37,361 bases of DNA from Betaproteobacteria bacterium (lineage in GTDB: Bacteria; Pseudomonadota; Gammaproteobacteria; Burkholderiales; SG8-39): assembly GCA_009693345.1 (NCBI GenBank), contig SHXL01000003.1:1-37361 (forward strand), in the 5' to 3' direction. Positions 26,678-33,229 of the stretch are shown piece after piece. The first letter of the stretch is position 1. Each line of letters starts with the position of its first letter. The position numbers and the translations under genes are program-made. The notes beneath the pieces are model-generated. The model worked only from the letters and a program-made list of their open reading frames with translations, was not told the DNA's origin and did not search any database.

Positions 26678-27205
26678 TCAGTTGATTGTACGGCCCGCGC
26701 GCTCGGGGACTTCGTGCGGCTCGACCCCCGGCAGCTTGAGTTCCATGTCCCATTCGCTTTTCTTCACCGCCGCCTGCAGCAGGCGGCACACGGAATGCAG
26801 CAGCACCGGGTCCAGCGTGAGGGTCACGCCCTGGCCTTCGGCCGGATGCACCGCGACCACCGGATGGCCGTTCGGGTCGTGGCCGGTCTGGATGCGCGCC
26901 AGCAGCAGTGGCTCGGCGCCGAGCGGCGTGGCGCGCGTGCTGTCGTCGTAGGGTTGCAAAAAATTCGCCTTCGAGACCGCCTGCTCGTGCTCAATGCTGA
27001 GCAGGGCCTTGCGCGCCTCGGGATTGGGCTGGGTGCGGATGCGCGGGCTCGCCTCCTCGGCGAGCTTGACCAGCAGCGGCCAGAGCAGCTTGACGAAGCG
27101 CCGCGTCAGCCACATGCGCACTTCGACCTGCTCGCTGGCGGCAATCAGCATCAGCATCCGGTCCTGCTCGGCGGCGTAGTCGATCTTGAGCTGGTGCAAG
27201 CGCAT
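26678..27205 (-). CDS. Conserved hypothetical protein (175 aa)
   Basis: A 175-residue soluble protein. The N-terminal ~60 residues look helical and amphipathic (QDRMLMLIAASEQVEVRMWL, then TRRFVKLLWPLLVKLAEEA), and the C-terminal part looks strand-rich. I do not recognise a domain. It is the first gene of a minus-strand run (175-aa, secreted protein, thioesterase), 28 bp from the divergent GNAT gene. A TACAAT -10 box lies 12 nt before its ATG, so its leader is very short. GC-rich codon use is normal for the window. Confidence 0.7.
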   Translation of the reverse strand: MRLHQLKIDYAAEQDRMLMLIAASEQVEVRMWLTRRFVKLLWPLLVKLAEEASPRIRTQPNPEARKALLSIEHEQAVSKANFLQPYDDSTRATPLGAEPLLLARIQTGHDPNGHPVVAVHPAEGQGVTLTLDPVLLHSVCRLLQAAVKKSEWDMELKLPGVEPHEVPERAGRTIN

Positions 27206-27217
27206 GGCAGGACCTGA

Positions 27218-27227
27218 ATTGTAGAAT
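27218..27227. promoter_or_regulatory. Overlapping divergent -10 boxes (175-aa gene / GNAT)
   Basis: ATTGTAGAAT carries TAGAAT on the plus strand (27222-27227), ending 6 nt before the GNAT GTG, and TACAAT on the minus strand (27223-27218), ending 12 nt before the ATG of the opposite gene. The two boxes share two base pairs, so RNA polymerase could occupy only one at a time. Confidence 0.5.
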
Positions 27228-27233
27228 GCTTTG

Positions 27234-27701
27234 GTGCTGAAAATCGTCCCGGCCGCCACAGCGCAGGATTTCGCGGATGTGCACATCCTGTTCGGCGAAT
27301 ATTCGACGCTGGTCGCCGAGGCGCTGTGCTTTCAGGGCTTTGACAAGGAACTTGAGGCGCTTCCCGGCGACTACGCAGCGCCCGGGGGCGTCCTGTTGAT
27401 TGCCCGCAACGGTGACGCTGCGGCGGGCTGCGGCGCGCTCCGCCAGCTCGATGCAGGCACCGGCGAGATGAAGCGCATGTATGTGCGCGAGGCGTTTCGT
27501 GGCAGCGGGCTGGGCCGGCGCCTTGCGCTCGCGGTTATCGAAGAGGCGAGGAAAAGAAAATACGCCCGCGTGATGCTCGACACACTGCCGAAACTCGGGC
27601 CGGCGATCGCGCTTTACCGCGACCTCGGATTCCGTGAAACCGGCCCCTACCTGGCGTGCCCGACGCCGGGCGCGATCTGCTTCGAGCTCAGGCTTTCCTG
27701 A
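27234..27701 (+). CDS. GNAT-family N-acetyltransferase
   Basis: A 155-residue GNAT. The acetyl-CoA-binding motif is MKRMYVREAFRGSGLGRRLA (R/Q-x-x-G-x-G/A type), followed by ARVMLDTLPKLGPAIALYRDLGF. It transfers an acetyl group from acetyl-CoA to an unknown amine. I chose GTG 27234, not the TTG three bases earlier, because GTG begins exactly 6 nt after the TAGAAT box; the mRNA is probably leaderless. The 3' end overlaps the convergent hldE-type gene by 14 bp. Confidence 0.88.
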   Translation: MLKIVPAATAQDFADVHILFGEYSTLVAEALCFQGFDKELEALPGDYAAPGGVLLIARNGDAAAGCGALRQLDAGTGEMKRMYVREAFRGSGLGRRLALAVIEEARKRKYARVMLDTLPKLGPAIALYRDLGFRETGPYLACPTPGAICFELRLS

Positions 27702-28161
27702 TCTTTTCCAGCAACGCGGTGCTGGAACGCTGGTGCGCGAACGGAATCGAGACCACTCGCCCGCCACGCGCAAGCGTCGCTACCGCGCCGACGATTTTCT
27801 CCGCCGGCCAGTCCCCGCCCTTGACCAGGACCTCCGGACTCAGCGTTTCGATCAACGCCGCCGGCGTGTCATCGTCGAACCAGGTGACCGCATCCACCGC
27901 TGCCAACGCCGCGATCAGCGCCATGCGGTCCTCCAGCGCGTTGACCGGGCGGCCGTCACCCTTGCCGAGCCGGCGCGCCGAGGCGTCGCCGTTCAGCGCG
28001 ACGATGAGCGCGGCGCCGAGGGCGCGCGCCTGCGCGAGATAGGTCACATGACCGCGGTGCAGGAGGTCGAAGACACCGTTGGTGAACACCAGCGGACGCG
28101 CCAAGCCGGCGGCCCATTGCGCCGCGCTGCCGGGCGGCCGAATTTTTTCCTCGAACCCCAG
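27688..28161 (-). CDS. hldE: Heptose 1-phosphate adenylyltransferase (RfaE2 type)
   Basis: A nucleotidyltransferase of about 157 residues, equal to the C-terminal half of bifunctional HldE (free-standing RfaE2/HldC type). It has RPLVFTNGVFDLLHRGHVTY with the HxGH motif and PEVLVKGGDW. It makes ADP-heptose for the LPS core from heptose 1-phosphate; the partner kinase is not in the window. The first conventional start (TTG 28104) would remove a segment, GFEEKIRP to QWAAG, that matches the normal family N-terminus. The frame runs to CTG 28161, one base after the dolP stop, with AGAAGG about 12 nt upstream; no ATG, GTG or TTG is available there. I annotate CTG. It ends 14 bp inside the GNAT gene. 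Confidence 0.88.
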   Translation of the reverse strand: MGFEEKIRPPGSAAQWAAGLARPLVFTNGVFDLLHRGHVTYLAQARALGAALIVALNGDASARRLGKGDGRPVNALEDRMALIAALAAVDAVTWFDDDTPAALIETLSPEVLVKGGDWPAEKIVGAVATLARGGRVVSIPFAHQRSSTALLEKIRKA

Positions 28162-28162
28162 G

Positions 28163-28807
28163 CTAGGACCCGGCCTTCTTCGGTACCTCGGCCTTGGGCG
28201 GAGCGCAGACCTCGTCGGTCGGCTTGCAGTAGTCGAACACCTTCACCACCTTGCGCACTCCGCGGGTGGTGCGCGCCACTTCCACTGCCACATTGGCCTC
28301 CGCCTCGGTGACGATGCCAAGCAGGTAGACGATGGAGGCCTCCGTCACCACCTTGACGTGGATGGGATTCAGCTGGCCGGAGTCGAACAGGCGCGCCTTC
28401 ACCTTGCCCGTAATCGTCGCATCGCTGGCTCGGGAGGTGAGCGATGCGCCGCCGGCAACCTGCAGGTCGTTGGTGACGCCCCGCACGCTGGGCACTCCCT
28501 GGATCAGCTTCTCGATCTCGGCCTTCGCCTTCGCATCCGGCACTTCGCCGGTGACGAGCACGCTGCGGTTGTACGAGGTGATGTTGACATGCGCCTTGTC
28601 GCCGAAACGCTCGCTCACGCGGTTGGATGCGCGCAGTTCGATGCCCTCGTCATCCACTTGGACCCCGGTCGTGCGCCGGTCCACGGCGGACAGCGCCGCG
28701 GTGCCCACGCCCACCACCGCCATCTCGATGCAGCCCTGCAGGAAAGCGGCGGCAAGGCAAAGGGCAAGAACAAAGGGAACGCGGAATTGGAAGCGGATCT
28801 TCTTCAT
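28163..28807 (-). CDS. dolP: Dual BON-domain outer-membrane lipoprotein (DolP/YraP)
   Basis: A 214-residue lipoprotein. The signal peptide ends in the lipobox LQGC (Cys26). Two BON domains follow (about residues 65-130, with HVNITSYNRSVLVTGEVPD, and 145-200, with HVKVVTEASIVYLLGIVTE). DolP sits on the inner leaflet of the outer membrane and supports envelope integrity and the BAM machinery. The ATG overlaps the SIS-domain gene as ATGA. The gmhA/diaA-dolP order below yraN matches the E. coli yra cluster. A short Cys/Pro-rich tail (DYCKPTDEVCAPP) is present. Confidence 0.92.
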   Translation of the reverse strand: MKKIRFQFRVPFVLALCLAAAFLQGCIEMAVVGVGTAALSAVDRRTTGVQVDDEGIELRASNRVSERFGDKAHVNITSYNRSVLVTGEVPDAKAKAEIEKLIQGVPSVRGVTNDLQVAGGASLTSRASDATITGKVKARLFDSGQLNPIHVKVVTEASIVYLLGIVTEAEANVAVEVARTTRGVRKVVKVFDYCKPTDEVCAPPKAEVPKKAGS

Positions 28808-29418
28808 TTCTTGTCTCCAAAGAGCTGGGTGTCGATGCCATCGCACAGGCAATGCAATGCCAGCAGGTGCACTTCCTGGATGCGCATGGTGCGATTGTGC
28901 GGCACGCACACATGGACGTCGCCGCCGGAGAGCAGCGCGGTCATCTTGCCGCCGCCATTGCCGGTTAGAGCAACGATGTGCACGCCAAGTTCCCGCGCCG
29001 CGCGCATCGCCGCGACCACGTTGGCCGAGTTGCCGGACGTGGAAATCGCGAGCAGCACGTCGCCCTTGCGGCCCAGCGCGCGCAGCTGCTTCTCGAACAC
29101 CTGTTCAAAGCCGTAGTCGTTGCCGATCGAGGTCAGTGTCGAGGAATCGGTGGTCAGCGCCAGTCCCGCCAGCGGCGCGCGCTCGCGCTCGAAGCGATTC
29201 ACCAGTTCGGCGGCGAAGTGCTGCGCATCAGCCGCGGAACCGCCGTTGCCGCAGGCGAGGATCTTGCCGCCCGCCCTGAGCGCAGCCGCCATCAGCTCGA
29301 TGCCGCGCGCGATCGGCCCGCAGAGCACTTGCGCCGCATCGAGTTTCAGCTTCGCGCTATCGGAGAAATGCGATGCAACGCGAGCCTCCAGCGATCTGCT
29401 CTGCTCTGCGTGTCCCAT
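28804..29418 (-). CDS. gmhA: SIS-domain phosphoheptose isomerase / DiaA-like protein
   Basis: A 204-residue SIS-domain protein: ACGNGGSAADAQHFAAELVNRF, LLAISTSGNSANV, ALTGNGGGKM, and RIQEVHLLALHCLCDGID. It mixes GmhA and DiaA features. By position (between yraN and dolP) and by its C-terminus it resembles DiaA, which helps DnaA start replication. It keeps, however, a Glu in HFAAEL and a His in QEVH, corresponding to catalytic residues of GmhA, whereas E. coli DiaA (from memory) reads HFAASM. With an hldE-type gene just downstream, sedoheptulose 7-phosphate isomerase activity is the better guess. Confidence 0.82.
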   Translation of the reverse strand: MGHAEQSRSLEARVASHFSDSAKLKLDAAQVLCGPIARGIELMAAALRAGGKILACGNGGSAADAQHFAAELVNRFERERAPLAGLALTTDSSTLTSIGNDYGFEQVFEKQLRALGRKGDVLLAISTSGNSANVVAAMRAARELGVHIVALTGNGGGKMTALLSGGDVHVCVPHNRTMRIQEVHLLALHCLCDGIDTQLFGDKK

Positions 29419-29427
29419 GGATCGATT

Positions 29428-29787
29428 TTACTCGATATACACCTCGAATTCGATCCGCCGCGCGGGGTTCGCGTGCTCGGCGAGCTTGCTGATCCGCGCG
29501 CGCATTGTGGTGCCGCGGTCCAGTCCCCACGCGAGCACGGCATTTTCGCGCCGCGGCACGTAGCCGAGTTTGCGGCCGCGCCATTCCACGCGCACCGCGT
29601 TCGGGTCGTGGGGATTGTCCTCTTCACGCACCAGCTCGAGCGCATCGCCCTGCTGCAGCATCGGCATCACTTCCGCCGCTTCGCCATAGCGAAAGCCCGC
29701 CAGCGGCGAACTCTGCACCAGGAGCTGCACGCTCTGGGCTTCCGCGGAAAACGCGAGGAAAAGCAGGAGGCTAGGCAGTAAACGCAT
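29428..29787 (-). CDS. Secreted HIRAN-domain protein
   Basis: A 119-residue protein with a short signal peptide (MRLLPSLLLFLAFSAEAQS) and one HIRAN-like domain, recognised by SSPLAGFRYGEAAEVMPML, then LVREEDNPHDPNAVRVEWRGRKLGYVPRREN. HIRAN domains usually bind DNA ends in helicases such as HLTF, but here the protein would be exported to the periplasm. The start at 29787 overlaps the yraN 3' end by 17 bp; 9 bp separate its stop from the SIS-domain gene. Its function is unknown. Confidence 0.78.
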   Translation of the reverse strand: MRLLPSLLLFLAFSAEAQSVQLLVQSSPLAGFRYGEAAEVMPMLQQGDALELVREEDNPHDPNAVRVEWRGRKLGYVPRRENAVLAWGLDRGTTMRARISKLAEHANPARRIEFEVYIE

Positions 29788-30112
29788 TCCGGATCCACCT
29801 TATCCGTTCCGCCTCGAGGGAATCCAGCAGCAGGACGTCGAACCGGCAGTTGGCCTCGGGCCGCCGCATCAGGTAGAGCCGCGCAGCGGCGATCAGGCGG
29901 GACTGCTTGGCCGCGGTGATGCTCCCGGCGGCGCCGCCGAAGCGCTCGTCGCTGCGGTAGCGCACCTCGGCGAAGACCAGCGTGCCGTCCTCCTCGGCCA
30001 CGAGGTCGATTTGGCCATGCCGGCAGCGCCAGTTGCGCGCCAGCACCCGCAGGCCCGCCTTGCGCAGCATGTCGGCGCACAGTTCTTCGGCTCGCGCGCC
30101 GGCCCGGTTCAT
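29771..30112 (-). CDS. yraN: YraN/UPF0102 endonuclease-like protein
   Basis: A 113-residue protein of the UPF0102 family with the nuclease-like core GLRVLARNWRCRHGQIDLVAEEDGTLVFAEVRYR (Asp and Glu residues placed as in Holliday-junction-resolvase folds). The exact role in bacteria is not settled. It is divergent from rsmI across a 38-bp gap, as in many proteobacteria, and heads the run yraN-HIRAN-gmhA-dolP-hldE. Confidence 0.92.
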   Translation of the reverse strand: MNRAGARAEELCADMLRKAGLRVLARNWRCRHGQIDLVAEEDGTLVFAEVRYRSDERFGGAAGSITAAKQSRLIAAARLYLMRRPEANCRFDVLLLDSLEAERIRWIRNAFTA

Positions 30113-30150
30113 GGCAGTCTTAACGATCCGCCGCCCGCCAAGGTTGACCT

Positions 30151-30978
30151 GTGACAGGAACGCTCTACGTTGTCGCCACGCCGATCGGCAATCTTGCCGA
30201 TTCGAGCCCCCGCTCCATCGACGTCCTGCGCTCGGCCGACATCATTGCCTGCGAGGACACCCGCACCTCGCGCACGCTGCTTGCCCACCACGGCATTCGC
30301 GCACGCACCGTGGCGCTGCATGCGCACAACGAAAGTGAAGCGGGTGAAAAGCTGCTGCGCGCCCTGCGCGAGGGGAGCAACGTTGCGCTGGTGAGCGATG
30401 CCGGGACGCCCGCGATCTCGGACCCCGGCGCGCTGCTGGTGGCCGCCGCGCACCGCGAAGGCCTGCGCGTCATCCCGGTGCCGGGCCCGAACGCCGCGAT
30501 CGCCGCCTATTCGGCCTCCGGCTTCGTCGCCGAGAGCTTTCAGTTTGTGGGTTTTCTTTCCAAAAGAAAGAAGCATTCATTCAAGGAATTGGACGCTCCC
30601 TGGCCCGTCATCCTCTACGAAGCCCCGCACCGCGTGCTCGAAACCGTCGCGGCCCTGCTCGAGCACTTCGGGCCGGAACGGGAGCTCGTGATCGCACGCG
30701 AGATCACCAAGAAATTCGAGGAAGTGGCGCGCATGAGACTTGCGGACGCCCCTGGCTGGCTCGCGGGGCCGCACCGGCAGGTCGGGGAATTCGTGCTGAT
30801 CCTCGGCCCCCGCGGGAAAGTTCCTGCCGAGTTCGCGGAGGGAGAACGGGTTCTCGGAATTCTTCAGCAAGCCATGCCCGCCAGTGAGGCGGCCAAGCTG
30901 GCCGCGAAAATCACCGGCGTACCGAGAAAGGAACTGTACGCATCGGCGATCGCGCGGGACAGGCAGGGATCAAAGTAA
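30151..30978 (+). CDS. rsmI: 16S rRNA 2'-O-ribose C1402 methyltransferase
   Basis: A 275-residue tetrapyrrole-methylase-fold enzyme. It begins VTGTLYVVATPIGNLADSSP and contains ACEDTRTSRTLL, VSDAGTPAISDPG and PGPNAAIAAYSASGF, all typical of RsmI, which methylates 16S rRNA C1402 on the ribose. The start is GTG 30151 with AAGG (30140-30143) 7 nt upstream. It is divergent from yraN. AT-rich codon patches occur at 30535-30600 and 30840-30960. Its TAA stop forms the first three bases of the pyrC -10 box. Confidence 0.95.
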   Translation: MTGTLYVVATPIGNLADSSPRSIDVLRSADIIACEDTRTSRTLLAHHGIRARTVALHAHNESEAGEKLLRALREGSNVALVSDAGTPAISDPGALLVAAAHREGLRVIPVPGPNAAIAAYSASGFVAESFQFVGFLSKRKKHSFKELDAPWPVILYEAPHRVLETVAALLEHFGPERELVIAREITKKFEEVARMRLADAPGWLAGPHRQVGEFVLILGPRGKVPAEFAEGERVLGILQQAMPASEAAKLAAKITGVPRKELYASAIARDRQGSK

Positions 30979-30981
30979 AAT
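30976..30981 (+). promoter_or_regulatory. pyrC -10 box, made from the rsmI stop codon
   Basis: TAAAAT begins with the TAA stop of rsmI and ends exactly 6 nt before the pyrC ATG. That spacing predicts transcription starting at or next to the A of the start codon. No -35 consensus is visible upstream. Confidence 0.5.
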
Positions 30982-30987
30982 CCAGCC

Positions 30988-32019
30988 ATGGATAACATCA
31001 CCCTCACCCGCCCGGACGACTGGCACCTGCACCTGCGCGACGGGCAGGCGATGGCCTCGGTGCTCGAGGACACGGCGCGGCGCTTCGGCCGCGCGATCGT
31101 GATGCCGAATCTCAAGCCGCCGGTGCGCACGACCCAGCAGGCGCTGAATTACCGCGACCGCATTCTCGGCGAACTGCCGGAGGGTTCGACCTTCGATCCG
31201 TTGATGACGCTCTATCTCACCGACGACACGCCGCCCGAGGAGATCGGGCGCGCCAAGCTTTCGGGACGCGTGCATGGCGTCAAGCTGTATCCGGCGGGCG
31301 CGACCACGAACTCCAGCGAAGGCGTGACGCGCATCTCGCGCTGCTTCCTCGCGCTGGAGAAGATGGAGCAGCTCGGGCTGCCGCTGCTGATCCACGGCGA
31401 AGTTACCGATCCGATGGTGGACGTGTTCGATCGCGAGAAAGCCTTCATCGACGAAGTGCTCGGACCCGTCGTCGAGCGCTTCAGCAGCCTGAAGATCGTG
31501 CTGGAACACATCACGACGCGCGATGCGGTGCAATACATCGAAGTCACCGGTCCTAACGTCGGCGCGACCATCACCCCGCATCACTTGCTGCTGAACCGCA
31601 ATGCGCTGTTCCTCGGCGGCATCCGCCCGCACAACTATTGCCTGCCGGTGCTAAAGCGCGAAGAACACCGCGAAGCGCTGGTGGAGGCGGCGACCTCGGG
31701 CAACCCGAAATTCTTCCTCGGCACCGACAGCGCCCCGCACGCGCGCAACACCAAGGAGGCGGACTGCGGCTGCGCCGGCGTCTACAACGCGCATGGCGCG
31801 ATCGAGCTCTACGCCACCGCCTTCGAGGAAGCCGGCGCGCTGGACAAACTCGAAGGTTTCGCAAGCCACTTCGGTGCGGATTTCTACGGCCTGCCGCGCA
31901 ACGAGGACACGATCACGCTCGTCCGCAAGGAATGGACCGTGCCGAAAACGCTGCGCTTCGGAGGCGAGGAAGTGGTTCCTTTGCGTGCCGGCGAAACCAT
32001 TCCGTGGCAACTGGAGTAA
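30988..32019 (+). CDS. pyrC: Dihydroorotase (type II)
   Basis: A 343-residue class II dihydroorotase (E. coli PyrC is 348). It shows DDWHLHLRDG (zinc ligands), the carboxylated-lysine segment GVKLYPAGATTNS, LLIHGEV, LEHITTRDA, and the substrate loop GTDSAPHA. It cyclises carbamoyl-aspartate to dihydroorotate in pyrimidine synthesis. The ATG has no Shine-Dalgarno sequence and is 6 nt after a TAAAAT box, consistent with a leaderless mRNA. Its 3' end overlaps the DUF3025 gene by 16 bp. Confidence 0.97.
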   Translation: MDNITLTRPDDWHLHLRDGQAMASVLEDTARRFGRAIVMPNLKPPVRTTQQALNYRDRILGELPEGSTFDPLMTLYLTDDTPPEEIGRAKLSGRVHGVKLYPAGATTNSSEGVTRISRCFLALEKMEQLGLPLLIHGEVTDPMVDVFDREKAFIDEVLGPVVERFSSLKIVLEHITTRDAVQYIEVTGPNVGATITPHHLLLNRNALFLGGIRPHNYCLPVLKREEHREALVEAATSGNPKFFLGTDSAPHARNTKEADCGCAGVYNAHGAIELYATAFEEAGALDKLEGFASHFGADFYGLPRNEDTITLVRKEWTVPKTLRFGGEEVVPLRAGETIPWQLE

Positions 32020-32735
32020 ATCACCCGGTCTTCGATCCGGTCCGGCCGTGGCTCGAACGCACCGGAAGCGCACCCTCGCTTGATCTTCTGAATTCACTTT
32101 CAGAAGAGGCAAATCTCAAGACCGAGAGCGGCAAGCCCATCCGCTTCGTTCCGCCTTCGAGTTCCGACCCCTACTACGAGGTGCACGTCTTCGAAACCGG
32201 CCACGTCCAGACGCGTGCCGGCAACAGGCACGACCTGTTCAACGCGCTGGCCTGGCTCGCGTTCCCCAAAACAAAAGCACGCATCAACGCGATGCACGCG
32301 GCGCAAATTCCCCGGGAAGGCGGCAAGCGCGGACGCTTGCGCGACATGCTGACGATATTCGACGAGGGCGGCGCGATCGTCGCCTGCCAAGGCGAGATAG
32401 CGGATCTGGTGCGCGAGGCACGCTGGTCCGACCTGTTCCTCGAACACCATCGCGACTTCCGTATCGTGGTCGTCGGGCACGCCGTGCTGGAGCAGGCGCT
32501 GGCGCCGCATCCCGGCATCACTTGCAAAGTTATCTTCGCGGATCCGTCTCGCGATCTCGACGCGCAGGCTGCGGAATGGCTCGGGTGCGTCGGAAGGTCG
32601 CCTCGGGATATGCCGCCATTGCCGGTGTTCGGTTATCCCGGATGGTTTGATCGCAGCGGACAAGCGGGCTTCTACTTGGATGAAAGGTACTTTCGCCCGC
32701 TGCGGCGCGCCAACGCACAAGTGCGTTCCTGCTAA
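32004..32735 (+). CDS. DUF3025 family protein
   Basis: A 243-residue protein with the DUF3025 hallmarks: FDPVRPWLE near the start, YYEVHVFETGHVQTRAGNRHDLFNALAWLAFPKTKARIN in the middle, and VFGYPGWFD near the end. No function is known for the family. The best start is GTG 32004, overlapping the pyrC end by 16 bp; there is no ATG near the family N-terminus. A pyrC-DUF3025 pair is familiar from betaproteobacteria. Its TAA stop lies inside the rnpB -10 box. Confidence 0.82.
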   Translation: MATGVNHPVFDPVRPWLERTGSAPSLDLLNSLSEEANLKTESGKPIRFVPPSSSDPYYEVHVFETGHVQTRAGNRHDLFNALAWLAFPKTKARINAMHAAQIPREGGKRGRLRDMLTIFDEGGAIVACQGEIADLVREARWSDLFLEHHRDFRIVVVGHAVLEQALAPHPGITCKVIFADPSRDLDAQAAEWLGCVGRSPRDMPPLPVFGYPGWFDRSGQAGFYLDERYFRPLRRANAQVRSC

Positions 32736-32738
32736 CAT
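32730..32738 (+). promoter_or_regulatory. rnpB extended -10 promoter
   Basis: TGCTAACAT is an extended -10 element (TGn-TAACAT) that overlaps the stop codon of the DUF3025 gene. It ends 6 nt before G32745, where the P1 helix of the RNase P RNA begins, so the TSS fits the mature 5' end. Confidence 0.55.
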
Positions 32739-32744
32739 GCCCTT

Positions 32745-33135
32745 GGGAGTCGGCCAGGCAGCCGCTGTACCCGTTGGCAGTCAATGCGGGGCAGAGGAAA
32801 GTCCGGGCTCCATAGAGCGGGATGCGGGATAACCACCCGGCGTGGCGACACGACGAACAGGGCCACAGAGACGAGTCCCAGGGTAAAACCTGGGGGTGAA
32901 ACGCGGCAACCTCCATCCGGAGCAACACCAAATAGGCAAGCAGGGTGCCGAAGGCAACTTCGGCACTGGAGGCCGGCTCGGTCGGGCTTGCGGGTAGGTG
33001 GCAACAGGGTTTCGGGGGCGCAAGCTTCCAGACCCGACGATCCGGGGGGTGACTCCCGGACCAGAGGAATGGCTGTCGGGGGTGCCCCTTTCGGGGGGTG
33101 CCCTGCCACAGAACCCGGCTTATCGGCCGGCTCCC
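32745..33135 (+). ncRNA. rnpB: RNase P RNA (class A)
   Basis: About 391 nt, the normal size for bacterial class A RNase P RNA, the ribozyme that trims tRNA 5' ends. Conserved blocks are AGAGGAAAGTCCGGGCTCC (around 32793-32811), GGGTGAAACGCGGCAACCTC, GCAACACCAAATAG, and ACAGAACCCGGCTTATCGG near the 3' end. The terminal helix P1 pairs GGGAGTCGGCC (32745-32755) with GGCCGGCTCCC (33125-33135) with a single G-U pair, which sets both ends to within a few bases. Confidence 0.95.
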
Positions 33136-33175
33136 GCTGTTGCCGCGTCAGATTCTGTGGGACAACGGGATAAAT

Positions 33176-33202
33176 GCGCTTGCCCGGGGGCTGGCCAAGC
33201 GC
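33176..33202. terminator. Hairpin downstream of rnpB
   Basis: GCGCTTG and CAAGCGC form a perfect 7-bp stem (extendable by two pairs after one mismatch). It lies about 40 nt past the RNase P RNA end and directly before the GATAAT box of the HD gene. There is no U-tract, so it could terminate rnpB weakly or act as a site next to the next promoter. The 94 bp between rnpB and the HD gene hold nothing else that I recognise. Confidence 0.3.
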
Positions 33203-33203
33203 G

Positions 33204-33209
33204 GATAAT
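33204..33209 (+). promoter_or_regulatory. -10 box of the HD-domain gene
   Basis: GATAAT differs from the consensus at one position and lies 20 nt before the ATG at 33230. No clear Shine-Dalgarno sequence precedes that ATG. Confidence 0.4.
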
Positions 33210-33229
33210 TGCCCCGGACCGCCCAAAAG

